In this document: in pieces, positions 1 to 8,007 of the stretch
Position numbering within the stretch: the first letter of the stretch is position 1
How the letters are laid out: each line of letters opens with the position of its first letter
From: Oceanihabitans iliipiscarium
GTDB taxonomy: Bacteria; Bacteroidota; Bacteroidia; Flavobacteriales; Flavobacteriaceae
DNA: 64,000 bases
NCBI RefSeq assembly: GCF_042686125.1
Contig: NZ_JBHUOV010000005.1
Location: forward strand, 92,949 to 156,948
Reading direction: 5' to 3'
The notes under the pieces: model-generated
The model's input: only the letters and a program-made list of their open reading frames with translations
Told to the model about the DNA's origin: nothing
The model's database searches: none
Program-made: the position numbers and the translations under genes

Positions 1-1
1 T

Positions 2-154
2 AATGGTAAAGAAGAGGGCATACAAAGAGCATGGCGTAAGAATGGAAAAATATACAATAATTACGAAGCTAAAAATGGAAGAATTTTTGGATTAAAACGA
101 GCAAATTTATGTTATGAATTGGAAGATGAACAAGTACAGACCGCTAAGCTTTAG
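2..154 (+). CDS. C-terminal end of a MORN/YwqK-like repeat protein (5' partial)
   Basis: This open frame enters from the left edge and ends in TAG at 152-154. Its 50 visible residues contain GKEEGIQRAWRKNGKIYNNY, which resembles the G-x-x-x-G-x-x-x-x-W/Y units of MORN or YwqK-type repeats, followed by a short tail rich in Glu and Gln. In Flavobacteriaceae such proteins often precede a SCO gene, which fits the overlap with the next gene here. The role of the family is unclear, and most of the gene lies outside the window. Confidence 0.6.
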   Translation, partial: NGKEEGIQRAWRKNGKIYNNYEAKNGRIFGLKRANLCYELEDEQVQTAKL

Positions 155-803
155 CCTAATCTTAATTGTTGCTTTTGTCTTGTCATCATGTAAAGACAAA
201 ACAAATGAAAAAGAGAGTAGAGTTGCAACGTTGCCGTTTTATGCTGAAGCTAATTTTACACCACATTGGCTAGATGAAACTAGTGATGAGGCCAAAACCT
301 TTCATAAAATCCCTGCGTTTTCTTTGTTCAACCAAGAAGGGCAAACGATAACCGAAGATACATTTAAGGATAAAATTTATGTAGCCGATTTCTTCTTTAC
401 AAGCTGCCCAGGTATATGTCCGAAAATGACCAAAAACATGGCAGTAATTCAAGATGCCTTTAAAGATAATGACGATGTTTTATTATTGTCACATTCGGTA
501 ACACCTGATAAAGATTCCGTTTCAGTGCTTAAACATTATGCCGAAACCAAAGGGGTTATAAGTGGAAAATGGCACTTGGTGACTGGTCATAGAAAAGACA
601 TCTACGACTTAGGGCGACATGCATATTTTGTAGAAGAAGACTTAGGCGAAGTTAAAACAGAGGATGATTTTTTACATACTGAAAACTTTGTCCTTATTGA
701 TAAGAACAGGCATATACGTGGTATTTACAATGGTTTAAATACAACCGCAGTACAGCAACTTATAGCAGATATAAAAACTTTAAAACAAGAACCAATAAAT
801 TAA
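126..803 (+). CDS. SCO family protein (SCO1/SenC-like copper chaperone), lipoprotein
   Basis: Thioredoxin-fold protein of the SCO1/SenC family, which delivers copper to, or keeps reduced, the CuA site of cytochrome c oxidase on the outer face of the inner membrane. Counting from the ATG at 126, a hydrophobic segment ends in a lipobox (VLSSC, Cys22). The metal-binding motif CPGIC (Cys94, Cys98) follows FFFTS, and the conserved distal His is in FLHTEN (about His184), so all three copper ligands are present. A start at 114 adds four residues; 126 is preferred because it gives a compact signal peptide. Either start overlaps the end of the preceding gene, so the two are probably co-transcribed, and the CotH gene follows after 5 nt. 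Confidence 0.9.
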   Translation: MNKYRPLSFSLILIVAFVLSSCKDKTNEKESRVATLPFYAEANFTPHWLDETSDEAKTFHKIPAFSLFNQEGQTITEDTFKDKIYVADFFFTSCPGICPKMTKNMAVIQDAFKDNDDVLLLSHSVTPDKDSVSVLKHYAETKGVISGKWHLVTGHRKDIYDLGRHAYFVEEDLGEVKTEDDFLHTENFVLIDKNRHIRGIYNGLNTTAVQQLIADIKTLKQEPIN

Positions 804-808
804 TTTTA

Positions 809-3124
809 ATGATGAAAAAAACTATTATGTATTTTCTTCTCCTTTTAGGAGCAACACAAACTTTTTCTCAAGAGTTATATGATATCAATACCATTCAAAC
901 TATAGAGATTGTTTTTGCAGAAAGTAATTGGGATGCTCTTTTAGATGCAGAAAAAGCAGGTGATAATAATTATACAGAAGCTGTTTCTGTAACTATAAAC
1001 GGAACAACGTTTAATAGTGTTGGCGTTAAGTATAAAGGGAATAGTTCGTATAATCCTAGTCAAGTTAAAAATCCATTTCATATAGAGTTAGATACTTATG
1101 AAGACCATAACTATCAAGGATATACTGATATTAAGTTGAGTAATGTCATTTTTGATCCTTCATTTGTTAGAGAAGCTGTTTCATATACTATTTTGCGTAA
1201 CTATATGCATGCACCTCAAGCAAACTATGCTAATGTTTATGTAAACGGAACATTAATAGGCTTATATACCAATGTAGAATCTATCTCTAAAAAGTTTGTA
1301 AACAACCATTTTGGTTCTAATGACAATGCCTTTTTTAGTTGTAGTCCTCCTGATGGAGCTGGTCCTGGTTCTAGCGATTACCCTAACCTTACTTATTTAG
1401 GGACAAGTAGTTCAAGCTATGAAGATGCTTATGAAATAAAATCTGATGATGATACAGACCCTACCATTGCTGTCGAACATTGGGATGATTTAATAGAATT
1501 GACAGATATTTTAAATAATGATATTACTAATATTGAAACAGTATTAGATGTAGATAGAGCAATTTGGATGCTTGCTTTTGATAATGTCATGGTGAATCTA
1601 GATAGTTATATAGGTCAGTTCAAACAAAATTATTATTTATATAAAGATGATTCTGATCGATTTAATTCAATTGTTTGGGATTTAAATATGTCTTTTGGAA
1701 CATTTAGTCAAACTGGAGAAGGAGGTGGTCCTGGTCCAGGTGGTGGTGGACTAAATACAACTACACAAAAAGCAGAAATGGACCATTTGTTACATGATAC
1801 AAGTAATGATTTTCCATTAGTATCTGAATTATTAGCGATTCCTCGTTATAAAAAAATGTATTTAGCGCATTTTAAAACCATCCTTACCGAGCAAATTACC
1901 AATTCAAATTATTTAACATTAGCTAACGACTATCAGAATATTATCGATACTGCAGTACAAAATGACGCCAATAAGTTTTACACATATACTCAGTTTCTAG
2001 GTAGTATAGATACAGATTATAGTTTGGGAATGAATACAGCTTCAGGGTTGTCTAATTTGATGAATGCTCGTGGAACTTATTTATCTGGATTATCAGATTT
2101 TACAAATACGCAGCCAACAATAACAGATGTTTTGCCGTCTAATACATCACCTCTTATTGGAGATGTTATAACGTTTACGACTAACGTTATAGATACGAAT
2201 ACAGATGCTGTGTTTTTAGGCTATAGAACAGATCAGAATTCACCATTTACAAAAATATTAATGTATGATGATGGTGCTCATAATGATGGTGCAGCAGGTG
2301 ATCACGTCTATGGTGTAGATTTATTAATTACTGATGTATATACCCAATATTATGTTTATGCTGAGAATGATGCTATAGGTGCATTTTCTCCTGTGAGAGC
2401 AGAGCATGAGTTCTATTCAATTGATGCTACTTATTTAACCATTACTCCTGGAGATTTAGTAATCAATGAAATTATGGCTTCCAATGAAACGACTGTTGCT
2501 GATCAAGATGGAGAATATGATGATTGGTTAGAACTTTATAATAATAGCTCAGAAGTGTTAAGTTTAGATAATTTATACTTATCAGATGACCCAACAGATT
2601 TGTTAGCTTGGCAGTTTCCAAACGGATTAACTATAGAGCCAAATAGTTATTTAATTGTTTGGTGTGATAAAGATGAAGATCAAGAAGGCTTACATGCAGA
2701 TCTTAAGTTTTCAGCAGGTGGAGAAAGTGCGATTTTATCTTATGCAGATGGTACTGTTATTGAAGACATTACCTTTGGTGAGCAGACTGATGATATGGGT
2801 TATGCAAGAGTGCCTAATGGAACAGGTAGTTTTGTAATTCAAACACCAACTTTTAATGCCAATAATGAATCACTTTCAATAGATGAGTTTACTTTTGAAG
2901 ACAATTTAAATGTATACCCTAATCCAACGAGTGATAAGTTAACCATCAAAAGCTCAAATAGTATAATCGAAAATATTACTGTTTATAATGTTCAAGGTCA
3001 GCTATTATTGAATCATAATTATCAAGGGGCAAATCAAATTGAATTAGACTTTACGCCTTTTACTAAAGGGGTGTATTTAGTTAATGTAAATCAGACCAAG
3101 ACCTTAAAGATTGTAAGAAACTAG
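809..3124 (+). CDS. CotH kinase family protein with lamin-tail domain and T9SS type A sorting domain
   Basis: A 771-residue secreted protein. A signal peptide (about residues 1-21, ending TFSQ) is followed by a CotH-type domain over roughly residues 25-400, including GVKYKGNSSY and the later WDLNMSFG segment. A lamin-tail-like domain starts near residue 547 (VINEIMASNE, DDWLELYNN), and the last 75 or so residues form a T9SS type A sorting domain (VYPNPTSDKL, GVYLVNV). CotH proteins in spore formers are atypical protein kinases; their role in Flavobacteria is not established. A Gly/Pro-rich linker (GEGGGPGPGGGG) near residue 310 interrupts the CotH region. The gene lies 5 nt after the SCO gene, so one transcript is likely. 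ATG at 812 is an equally good start. Confidence 0.85.
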   Translation: MMKKTIMYFLLLLGATQTFSQELYDINTIQTIEIVFAESNWDALLDAEKAGDNNYTEAVSVTINGTTFNSVGVKYKGNSSYNPSQVKNPFHIELDTYEDHNYQGYTDIKLSNVIFDPSFVREAVSYTILRNYMHAPQANYANVYVNGTLIGLYTNVESISKKFVNNHFGSNDNAFFSCSPPDGAGPGSSDYPNLTYLGTSSSSYEDAYEIKSDDDTDPTIAVEHWDDLIELTDILNNDITNIETVLDVDRAIWMLAFDNVMVNLDSYIGQFKQNYYLYKDDSDRFNSIVWDLNMSFGTFSQTGEGGGPGPGGGGLNTTTQKAEMDHLLHDTSNDFPLVSELLAIPRYKKMYLAHFKTILTEQITNSNYLTLANDYQNIIDTAVQNDANKFYTYTQFLGSIDTDYSLGMNTASGLSNLMNARGTYLSGLSDFTNTQPTITDVLPSNTSPLIGDVITFTTNVIDTNTDAVFLGYRTDQNSPFTKILMYDDGAHNDGAAGDHVYGVDLLITDVYTQYYVYAENDAIGAFSPVRAEHEFYSIDATYLTITPGDLVINEIMASNETTVADQDGEYDDWLELYNNSSEVLSLDNLYLSDDPTDLLAWQFPNGLTIEPNSYLIVWCDKDEDQEGLHADLKFSAGGESAILSYADGTVIEDITFGEQTDDMGYARVPNGTGSFVIQTPTFNANNESLSIDEFTFEDNLNVYPNPTSDKLTIKSSNSIIENITVYNVQGQLLLNHNYQGANQIELDFTPFTKGVYLVNVNQTKTLKIVRN

Positions 3125-3182
3125 ATTACTATTTTATAGTATTCCTTCAGAAAGAAGAGTTTTTTGATTGATAGCAGGAGAG

Positions 3183-3217
3183 GCTTTATGATTATGTCAT
3201 AAAGCTTTTCTATTTTT
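3183..3217 (+). terminator. Rho-independent terminator after the CotH gene
   Basis: A perfect 9-bp stem (GCTTTATGA at 3183-3191, TCATAAAGC at 3197-3205) with a TTATG loop is followed by a T-rich run. It lies 58 nt after the CotH stop and just before the next gene. Confidence 0.7.
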
Positions 3218-3234
3218 ATAGAAAATCTAAAATC

Positions 3235-4296
3235 ATGAAAAAGTTTGTCGCGATAGTATTTATTAGTTTTTTTCTCTTTTCATGCAGTAAAAAGAAAGTA
3301 TCATTTGTTACTAGAGTTATTAATTCTGTTGAAATAGAGAACATAATAGAAGATTCTTTATTGAATGTAAGAGCTTTAGAAATCGGGATAGGTGAAAATC
3401 CAGGATTTGCTACATCTAACGGAGAAATAGGTGTGCTATACCTAGAAGGGTCAAAATATATAATCGAAAAGGAGCAACTCAAATACGATACTATAACGCC
3501 AAATTTTAGATCAATGTCATATAAAGGTTGTGGAATCTTTTCTTTGAGTATTGTTTCTCCAACACTTCTATATAAATCTGATGTTAAAGGAAAAAGTAGA
3601 GTTGTATATAAAGAAGATCATGAGAAAGCCTTTTATGATGCAATAGAGTTTTGGAATGAAAAAGAAGGCATTGCTATTGGAGACCCAACAGATGATTGTA
3701 TGAGTGTTATTATCACACGTGATGCAGGAGAATCATGGCATAAACTTTCTTGTGATATTTTACCGAAAGCTATGGAGGGTGAAGCTGCCTTTGCTGCAAG
3801 TGATACTAATATTGCTATTGTAGGCGATAAGACTTGGGTCGCTACAGGAGGAAAGTCAAGCAGGATTTTATATTCGCCAGATAAAGGCCATACTTGGGAG
3901 GTTTTTGAAACACCTATTGTTCAAGGTCTTGAAACTACGGGAATGTATTCAGTCGATTTTTATGACGAGCTCAACGGTTTTGCTATTGGTGGAGATTATA
4001 CAAAACCAGCAGACAGTAGTGCTAATAAAATAAGAACTCAAGATGGTGGGAAAACATGGCAATTGGTAGCTCAAAATCAAAGTCCGGGTTATAGGAGTTG
4101 TGTGCAATATATACCAAATCGTAACGGGAAGGAGCTAGTTGCAATTGGATTTAAAGGTATAGATTATTCAAACGATTCAGGTCTTACCTGGAAACATTTG
4201 AGTGATGAAGGTTTCTACACTTTAAGATTTTTAAATGATAGTATCGCTTATGCCGCTGGTAATAAACGAATAAGTAAACTGACTTTTAAAGAATAA
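3235..4296 (+). CDS. YCF48-like beta-propeller lipoprotein
   Basis: A 353-residue lipoprotein with a lipobox (FFLFSC, Cys17) after a short hydrophobic segment. The rest carries repeated Asp-box (BNR-like) motifs of the form D-x-G-x-x-W: DAGESWHK, DKGHTWEV, DGGKTWQL and DSGLTWKH, spaced about 50-60 residues apart. This matches the YCF48/photosystem II assembly factor-like or 'oxidoreductase' families common in Bacteroidota, which form a beta propeller. No catalytic residues are recognisable, so the enzyme label used for relatives should not be trusted. It follows the CotH terminator and ends at a shared terminator. Confidence 0.75.
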   Translation: MKKFVAIVFISFFLFSCSKKKVSFVTRVINSVEIENIIEDSLLNVRALEIGIGENPGFATSNGEIGVLYLEGSKYIIEKEQLKYDTITPNFRSMSYKGCGIFSLSIVSPTLLYKSDVKGKSRVVYKEDHEKAFYDAIEFWNEKEGIAIGDPTDDCMSVIITRDAGESWHKLSCDILPKAMEGEAAFAASDTNIAIVGDKTWVATGGKSSRILYSPDKGHTWEVFETPIVQGLETTGMYSVDFYDELNGFAIGGDYTKPADSSANKIRTQDGGKTWQLVAQNQSPGYRSCVQYIPNRNGKELVAIGFKGIDYSNDSGLTWKHLSDEGFYTLRFLNDSIAYAAGNKRISKLTFKE

Positions 4297-4300
4297 AAAA

Positions 4301-4324
4301 AGCAGCCGATAGGCTGCTTTTTTT
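4301..4324. terminator. Bidirectional terminator between convergent genes
   Basis: Stem AGCAGCC (4301-4307) with GGCTGCT (4312-4318) and loop GATA, with seven A residues before it and T residues after it, so it can act on both strands. It overlaps the stop codon of the minus-strand gene. Confidence 0.85.
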
Positions 4325-4778
4325 ATGGTCTATTACGAGATTTTGTGCCTTTTCGTTTTCGGTATTCTTCAAACATTTTTTGCTTAAATTCGTTTTCAAC
4401 TTTTTTTAGGAGAATTATTTTTTTTGCAGGCAGAACTTTTCTTAAGTTTAAAATATAAGTGTCATACATCGAGATGCGCTCTTTATTTATAGCAATCATT
4501 TCATCTAATAATTTTTGAGATTCACTTTCAGTTAATGTATCAAAGTTGATGTCTTCTCTTTTATCGTGTGAAGATTGACGTAAGCGATGTTGTTCTTCTT
4601 CAAAAGTGTTATAAATAGGCCAGAACTTCTCTGCTTCAGAAGTTGATAAATCAAGTTGTTCTGTAATATAAGCTACTTTTAAAGCTTGAATTTTTTCTCT
4701 ATTCTCTAGCCTGTCATTTTGTGAAAACGAGAGGAAGGATACAAATAGGGCAAATAGGGTTATAACTTTTTTTTTCAT
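4323..4778 (-). CDS. Exported CpxP/Spy-like small protein of an ECF sigma operon
   Basis: A 151-residue protein with a signal peptide (MKKKVITLFALFVSFLSFSQ) and a charged, mostly helical body with LTESESQKLLDEMIAINKER and a basic C-terminus. Helical content and placement resemble the periplasmic Spy/CpxP-like proteins that Bacteroidota annotate as 'sensor of ECF-type sigma factor'. The reading frame extends upstream to 4805, but the ATG at 4778 is preferred: it gives a clean signal peptide and sits 7 nt after the stop of the preceding gene instead of overlapping it. A role in sensing envelope stress for the sigma factor is inferred from position only. Confidence 0.7.
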   Translation of the reverse strand: MKKKVITLFALFVSFLSFSQNDRLENREKIQALKVAYITEQLDLSTSEAEKFWPIYNTFEEEQHRLRQSSHDKREDINFDTLTESESQKLLDEMIAINKERISMYDTYILNLRKVLPAKKIILLKKVENEFKQKMFEEYRKRKGTKSRNRP

Positions 4779-4785
4779 TTTTATA

Positions 4786-5283
4786 TTATTCAATGTATAA
4801 ATCATTAAGATCTAAATTGTCATTAACGTAATTTTCGATATCATCTTCTGAAAAGCTAATAGCATTAAATCCATCTTCAGAAAAATCAGAATCGTTAAAT
4901 AAAGAAGCTAGCTCTTCAGAGTCTATATCTTCGTTTAAGATGTAATTTTCTACAGTTTCAAATTCTAATGAATCATAAGTAACTGTTTTATTGAAATCAA
5001 CGATACTAAATAATAGTACAATTGCTGCAGCAATACTTGATGCATAAATAATTGATTTCTTTTGTATTAAAGAGATTACTTTGGTCGATTTCTTTGTTGA
5101 AATACGATTTAAGATGTGCTCTTCAACAGTGTCAAAATAACCTTCAGGAGTACTAAAACCAGAATGACTCACTTTTTCTTTTAAGCGAGCATGATTTAAA
5201 ATAGTATTTTCAAAGTTCTCAAAATAATCTTTCGGAACTTTAAATCCTGAATCTTGTATGTTTTTTAAATCTTTACGTTTCAT
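4786..5283 (-). CDS. Single-pass membrane protein, likely anti-sigma factor
   Basis: A 165-residue protein with one transmembrane segment (IIYASSIAAAIVLLFSI, about residues 74-90), a cytoplasmic N-terminal part and an acidic extracytoplasmic tail rich in Asp and Glu. The N-terminal half contains two copies of a motif GFxxPxxYFxxxExxILN (residues 13-30 and 42-59). It is encoded between the ECF sigma gene (34 nt upstream) and the exported small protein, the usual place for an anti-sigma factor. No canonical zinc anti-sigma (HxxxCxxC) motif is present, so the assignment rests on topology and context. Confidence 0.65.
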   Translation of the reverse strand: MKRKDLKNIQDSGFKVPKDYFENFENTILNHARLKEKVSHSGFSTPEGYFDTVEEHILNRISTKKSTKVISLIQKKSIIYASSIAAAIVLLFSIVDFNKTVTYDSLEFETVENYILNEDIDSEELASLFNDSDFSEDGFNAISFSEDDIENYVNDNLDLNDLYIE

Positions 5284-5317
5284 TACATTAATTTAGACTC
5301 TAATTTTGGCTAATAGT

Positions 5318-5860
5318 TTAATCGCTAGTTAAATAGTCTTCAATTTTTTTAACTGCAATATGGTATGAAGCTTTTAAAGCACCTTCGCTAGTCTCTAAAA
5401 TTTCCGACATGTCTTTGTATTTAATATCTTGAAAATATTTCATATTAAATACAAGTTGTTGCTTTTCTGGCAAAGTTGCAATAGCTTGTTGCAGTTTTAA
5501 CTGAATGTCTTCACCTTCAAAATAAACATCTGCGGCCAAATTATTTATGGCTAACTCTTGGGTTTCTTCGTTACTAATTTGCAACCGTTTTGCATTTTTG
5601 TTGATATGTGTAATCGCTTCATTAGTTGCAATCCTATACAGCCAAGAATAAATCTTACTATCACCTTTAAAGTTGTCAATGTTCTTGAACACTTTTATAA
5701 AAGTGTTTTGCAAAACATCATCTGCATCATCATGAGATTTCACAATATGTCTAATATGCCAATACAAACGTTCTTTATATAAACTTACAAGCTCTTTAAA
5801 AGCGTGCTCTTTACTTTCATTCGATTGTAATTGTTGTAATAGAATGGCTTCGTTTAACAC
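5318..5860 (-). CDS. ECF-type RNA polymerase sigma factor (sigma-70 family)
   Basis: At 180 residues this has the length and layout of an ECF sigma factor. Region 2 includes DDADDVLQNTFIKVFKNI followed by SWLYRIATNEAI, and region 4 includes LPEKQQLVFNMKYFQDIKYK, then the recognition-helix part SEGALKASYHIAVKKIEDYL. It is the first gene of a three-gene minus-strand operon with a likely anti-sigma factor and an exported CpxP/Spy-like protein. Its promoter must lie in the AT-rich gap upstream (5861-6183). Confidence 0.92.
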   Translation of the reverse strand: MLNEAILLQQLQSNESKEHAFKELVSLYKERLYWHIRHIVKSHDDADDVLQNTFIKVFKNIDNFKGDSKIYSWLYRIATNEAITHINKNAKRLQISNEETQELAINNLAADVYFEGEDIQLKLQQAIATLPEKQQLVFNMKYFQDIKYKDMSEILETSEGALKASYHIAVKKIEDYLTSD

Positions 5861-5994
5861 TAATTAGTTTTTGTTTTTAGACTGATTAAAATACAAAAAG
5901 TTTAAAAAGGATGGGTTTTTATTTTTTATTGAAAAAAAATGTTATTTTTTTTGATTTCACAACATTCTGATAATCAATACGATATTCTAAAAAA

Positions 5995-6023
5995 CATCGA
6001 TAAAATGTATTTTATTAACGATG
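5995..6023. repeat. Interrupted palindrome upstream of the ECF operon
   Basis: CATCG-ATAAAAT (5995-6006) faces ATTTTAT-TAA-CGATG (6009-6023) across a 2-nt centre, giving 12 complementary pairs with a 3-nt bulge. It could be an operator or an RNA hairpin. It lies 135 nt upstream of the sigma factor start. Confidence 0.6.
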
Positions 6024-6129
6024 AAATGCATATTTTTTTTGGTTAGTTTATTTATTTGTTTTATGTTTACACCAGTAAAAAACCTACTATTATGGTGTTA
6101 GTCGTCCCCAAGTCTAACAGAAACTAAAA

Positions 6130-6156
6130 GGCTCGAATTATATTCGAGCCTTTTTT
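6130..6156. terminator. Strong hairpin terminator, plus strand or bidirectional
   Basis: An 8-bp stem GGCTCGAA (6130-6137) with TTCGAGCC (6143-6150), loop TTATA, followed on plus by six T residues and preceded by AAACTAAAA. It could end the minus-strand ABC transporter mRNA, whose stop is at 6184. The better T tract, however, is on the plus side, where no upstream gene is known. Confidence 0.75.
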
Positions 6157-6183
6157 GTTTTATAGATGTATAAAATCAATGAG

Positions 6184-8007
6184 TTATTCAAAACTCTGCA
6201 TATCGACTAGTTTTTTATAGACGCCATTTTTAGCAAGTAATTCATTATGAGTGCCTTGCTCTGCAATTTCACCTTTATTCATTACAACAATTAAATCTGC
6301 ATTTTGAATCGTTGATAATCGATGCGCAATGACAATAGATGTTCTGTTTTTCATCATATTTTCTAGAGCAACTTGTACTAAGCGTTCACTTTCAGTATCT
6401 AATGCTGAGGTGGCTTCATCAAGAATCATAATAGGAGGGTTCTTTAAAACAGCTCTAGCAATACTTAAGCGTTGTTTTTGTCCGCCAGATAATTTGTTAC
6501 CAGAATCACCAATATTAGTCTCGATACCAAGAGGTAACTCTTTAACAAATTCCCAAGCATTAGCAATTTTTAAAGCTTCAATAACGTCTTCATCAGAAGC
6601 ATTCAGTTTTCCTAATAGAATGTTATTTTTTACAGTATCATTAAATAAGATAGAATCTTGAGTGACTAAACCCATTAAGGCTCTTAGTGAGTGTTTTGTT
6701 AGGTTTCTAATATCTTCACCATCAATAGAAATAGAGCCTTCATTAACATCATAGAAGCGTGTTACTAAATTTGCAATGGTAGATTTTCCACTTCCTGATT
6801 GTCCAACAAGTGCCACACTTTTTCCTTTAGGAACATGAATAGAAAAGTTTTTTAGTACTAAATCATCTTCATATTTAAAGGAAATATTGTGAAGTGCAAC
6901 GGCGTCTGTAAAATCGGTTTTTGTAATGGCATTTGGCTGGTCTTCTAAAGGCGACACAGTGTTTATAATTTCAAGCACACGCTCTGCTGCGGCATTTCCT
7001 TTTTTAACACTATAACTGGCTTTACTAATGGCTTTTGCTGGCGTTAAAATGTTATAGGCAAGTCCCATATACACAATGAATAAGCCAGGATCTAAAGCTT
7101 TGTCGTTTAACACCATTCGTCCTCCATACCATAATAAAACAGCGATAACAGTTATGCCTAAAAACTCACTAGTAGGTGAAGCTAAATTTTGTCGGTTTAA
7201 TAATTTATTCGAAAAATTATAAAAGCGCGTTGTAGAAGCTCTAAATTTTTCACCGAAAGCGGTCTGAGAATTAAAACCTTTAATCACTTTTAAACCTCCA
7301 AGTGTTTCTTCAACAATAGATAAAAATTGACCTTGTTCTTGTTGTACAGAATCTGATTTTCGTTTTAAAGATTTTCCAATTAATGAGATGATAAAACCAC
7401 TTACAGGAATAAAAATGAATACAAAAATGGTTAATTTTACACTAATTAGTAGCATCATAATGACCGTAAATAGTATCATTAATGGCTCGCGAACAATAAG
7501 TTCTAGAATGGATAAAAACGAATGTTGAATTTCTTGTACATCACTTGATATTCTTGCGATTGTGTCTCCTTTTTTCTTTTCAGAATAATACGAAATAGGA
7601 AGATCAATTATTTTATAATAAAGTTCATTTCGCATATCTTTTAGTACACCATTTCTAAGAAAAGTGATAAAATACATGGCTAAATAGCTAAATACATTTT
7701 TCAATAAAAACATACTTATAACAAGAATTACCATAAAAATTAGGACATCATCATGACCTTCGCTTGCCTTTTGAGTTACAAAATAATTAAGATAATCTTC
7801 AGCATAATTTTTAACTCCAGTAATACCTTCCCAAACAGGTTTGGTTTCTAAGCGTTTTGTTTTGTCGAATAAAACATTCAACATTGGAAACAAGGAAACC
7901 ATAGCTAAAGTGCCAAACAATGCATAAAAAATATTGCTAATTATATTTAATATAGCATAGCCTTTATAAGGTTTAGCAAAGCGAAGGATTTGTTTAAAGT
8001 AGTTCAT
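6184..8007 (-). CDS. ABC exporter, fused membrane and ATPase domains (MsbA-like)
   Basis: A 607-residue half-transporter. Its N-terminal 330 residues hold six predicted membrane helices of the ABC type I exporter fold. The C-terminal ATPase has Walker A (GQSGSGKST), Q-loop (TQDSILFN), signature (LSGGQKQR), Walker B with catalytic Glu (IMILDEATSALD) and H-loop (IAHRLST), all intact. It most resembles the MsbA/lipid A or multidrug exporters, acting as a homodimer; the substrate cannot be read from sequence. Its start codon overlaps the stop of the upstream phosphohexomutase gene by one base, and GT2 and DUF4199 genes lie further upstream on the same strand, so a link to envelope glycans or lipids is plausible. 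Confidence 0.88.
   Translation of the reverse strand: MNYFKQILRFAKPYKGYAILNIISNIFYALFGTLAMVSLFPMLNVLFDKTKRLETKPVWEGITGVKNYAEDYLNYFVTQKASEGHDDVLIFMVILVISMFLLKNVFSYLAMYFITFLRNGVLKDMRNELYYKIIDLPISYYSEKKKGDTIARISSDVQEIQHSFLSILELIVREPLMILFTVIMMLLISVKLTIFVFIFIPVSGFIISLIGKSLKRKSDSVQQEQGQFLSIVEETLGGLKVIKGFNSQTAFGEKFRASTTRFYNFSNKLLNRQNLASPTSEFLGITVIAVLLWYGGRMVLNDKALDPGLFIVYMGLAYNILTPAKAISKASYSVKKGNAAAERVLEIINTVSPLEDQPNAITKTDFTDAVALHNISFKYEDDLVLKNFSIHVPKGKSVALVGQSGSGKSTIANLVTRFYDVNEGSISIDGEDIRNLTKHSLRALMGLVTQDSILFNDTVKNNILLGKLNASDEDVIEALKIANAWEFVKELPLGIETNIGDSGNKLSGGQKQRLSIARAVLKNPPIMILDEATSALDTESERLVQVALENMMKNRTSIVIAHRLSTIQNADLIVVMNKGEIAEQGTHNELLAKNGVYKKLVDMQSFE

Larger units (their letters stand above)
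5861..6183. other. Gene-poor gap with a palindrome and a strong hairpin
   Basis: No credible gene is seen in these 323 bases. The part nearest the sigma gene is very AT-rich and should hold its promoter; on the minus strand a CATCC block (plus 5909-5913) could be an ECF -35 element, though no clear -10 can be assigned. At 5995-6023 lies a long inverted repeat (CATCG, ATAAAAT / ATTTTAT, TAA, CGATG). ACACCA and TGGTGT blocks lie at 6069-6100, and a terminator-like hairpin at 6130-6156. A short ATG frame at 6063-6101 would encode only 12 residues. Confidence 0.6.

Noticed and set aside
1734..1752. Gly/Pro-rich low-complexity stretch in the CotH gene.
   Set aside because: It keeps the frame and looks like a linker, not a tandem repeat or frameshift.
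6063..6101. A 12-codon frame (MFTPVKNLLLWC).
   Set aside because: Too short to support as a gene without conservation; kept only as a remark in the gap entry.
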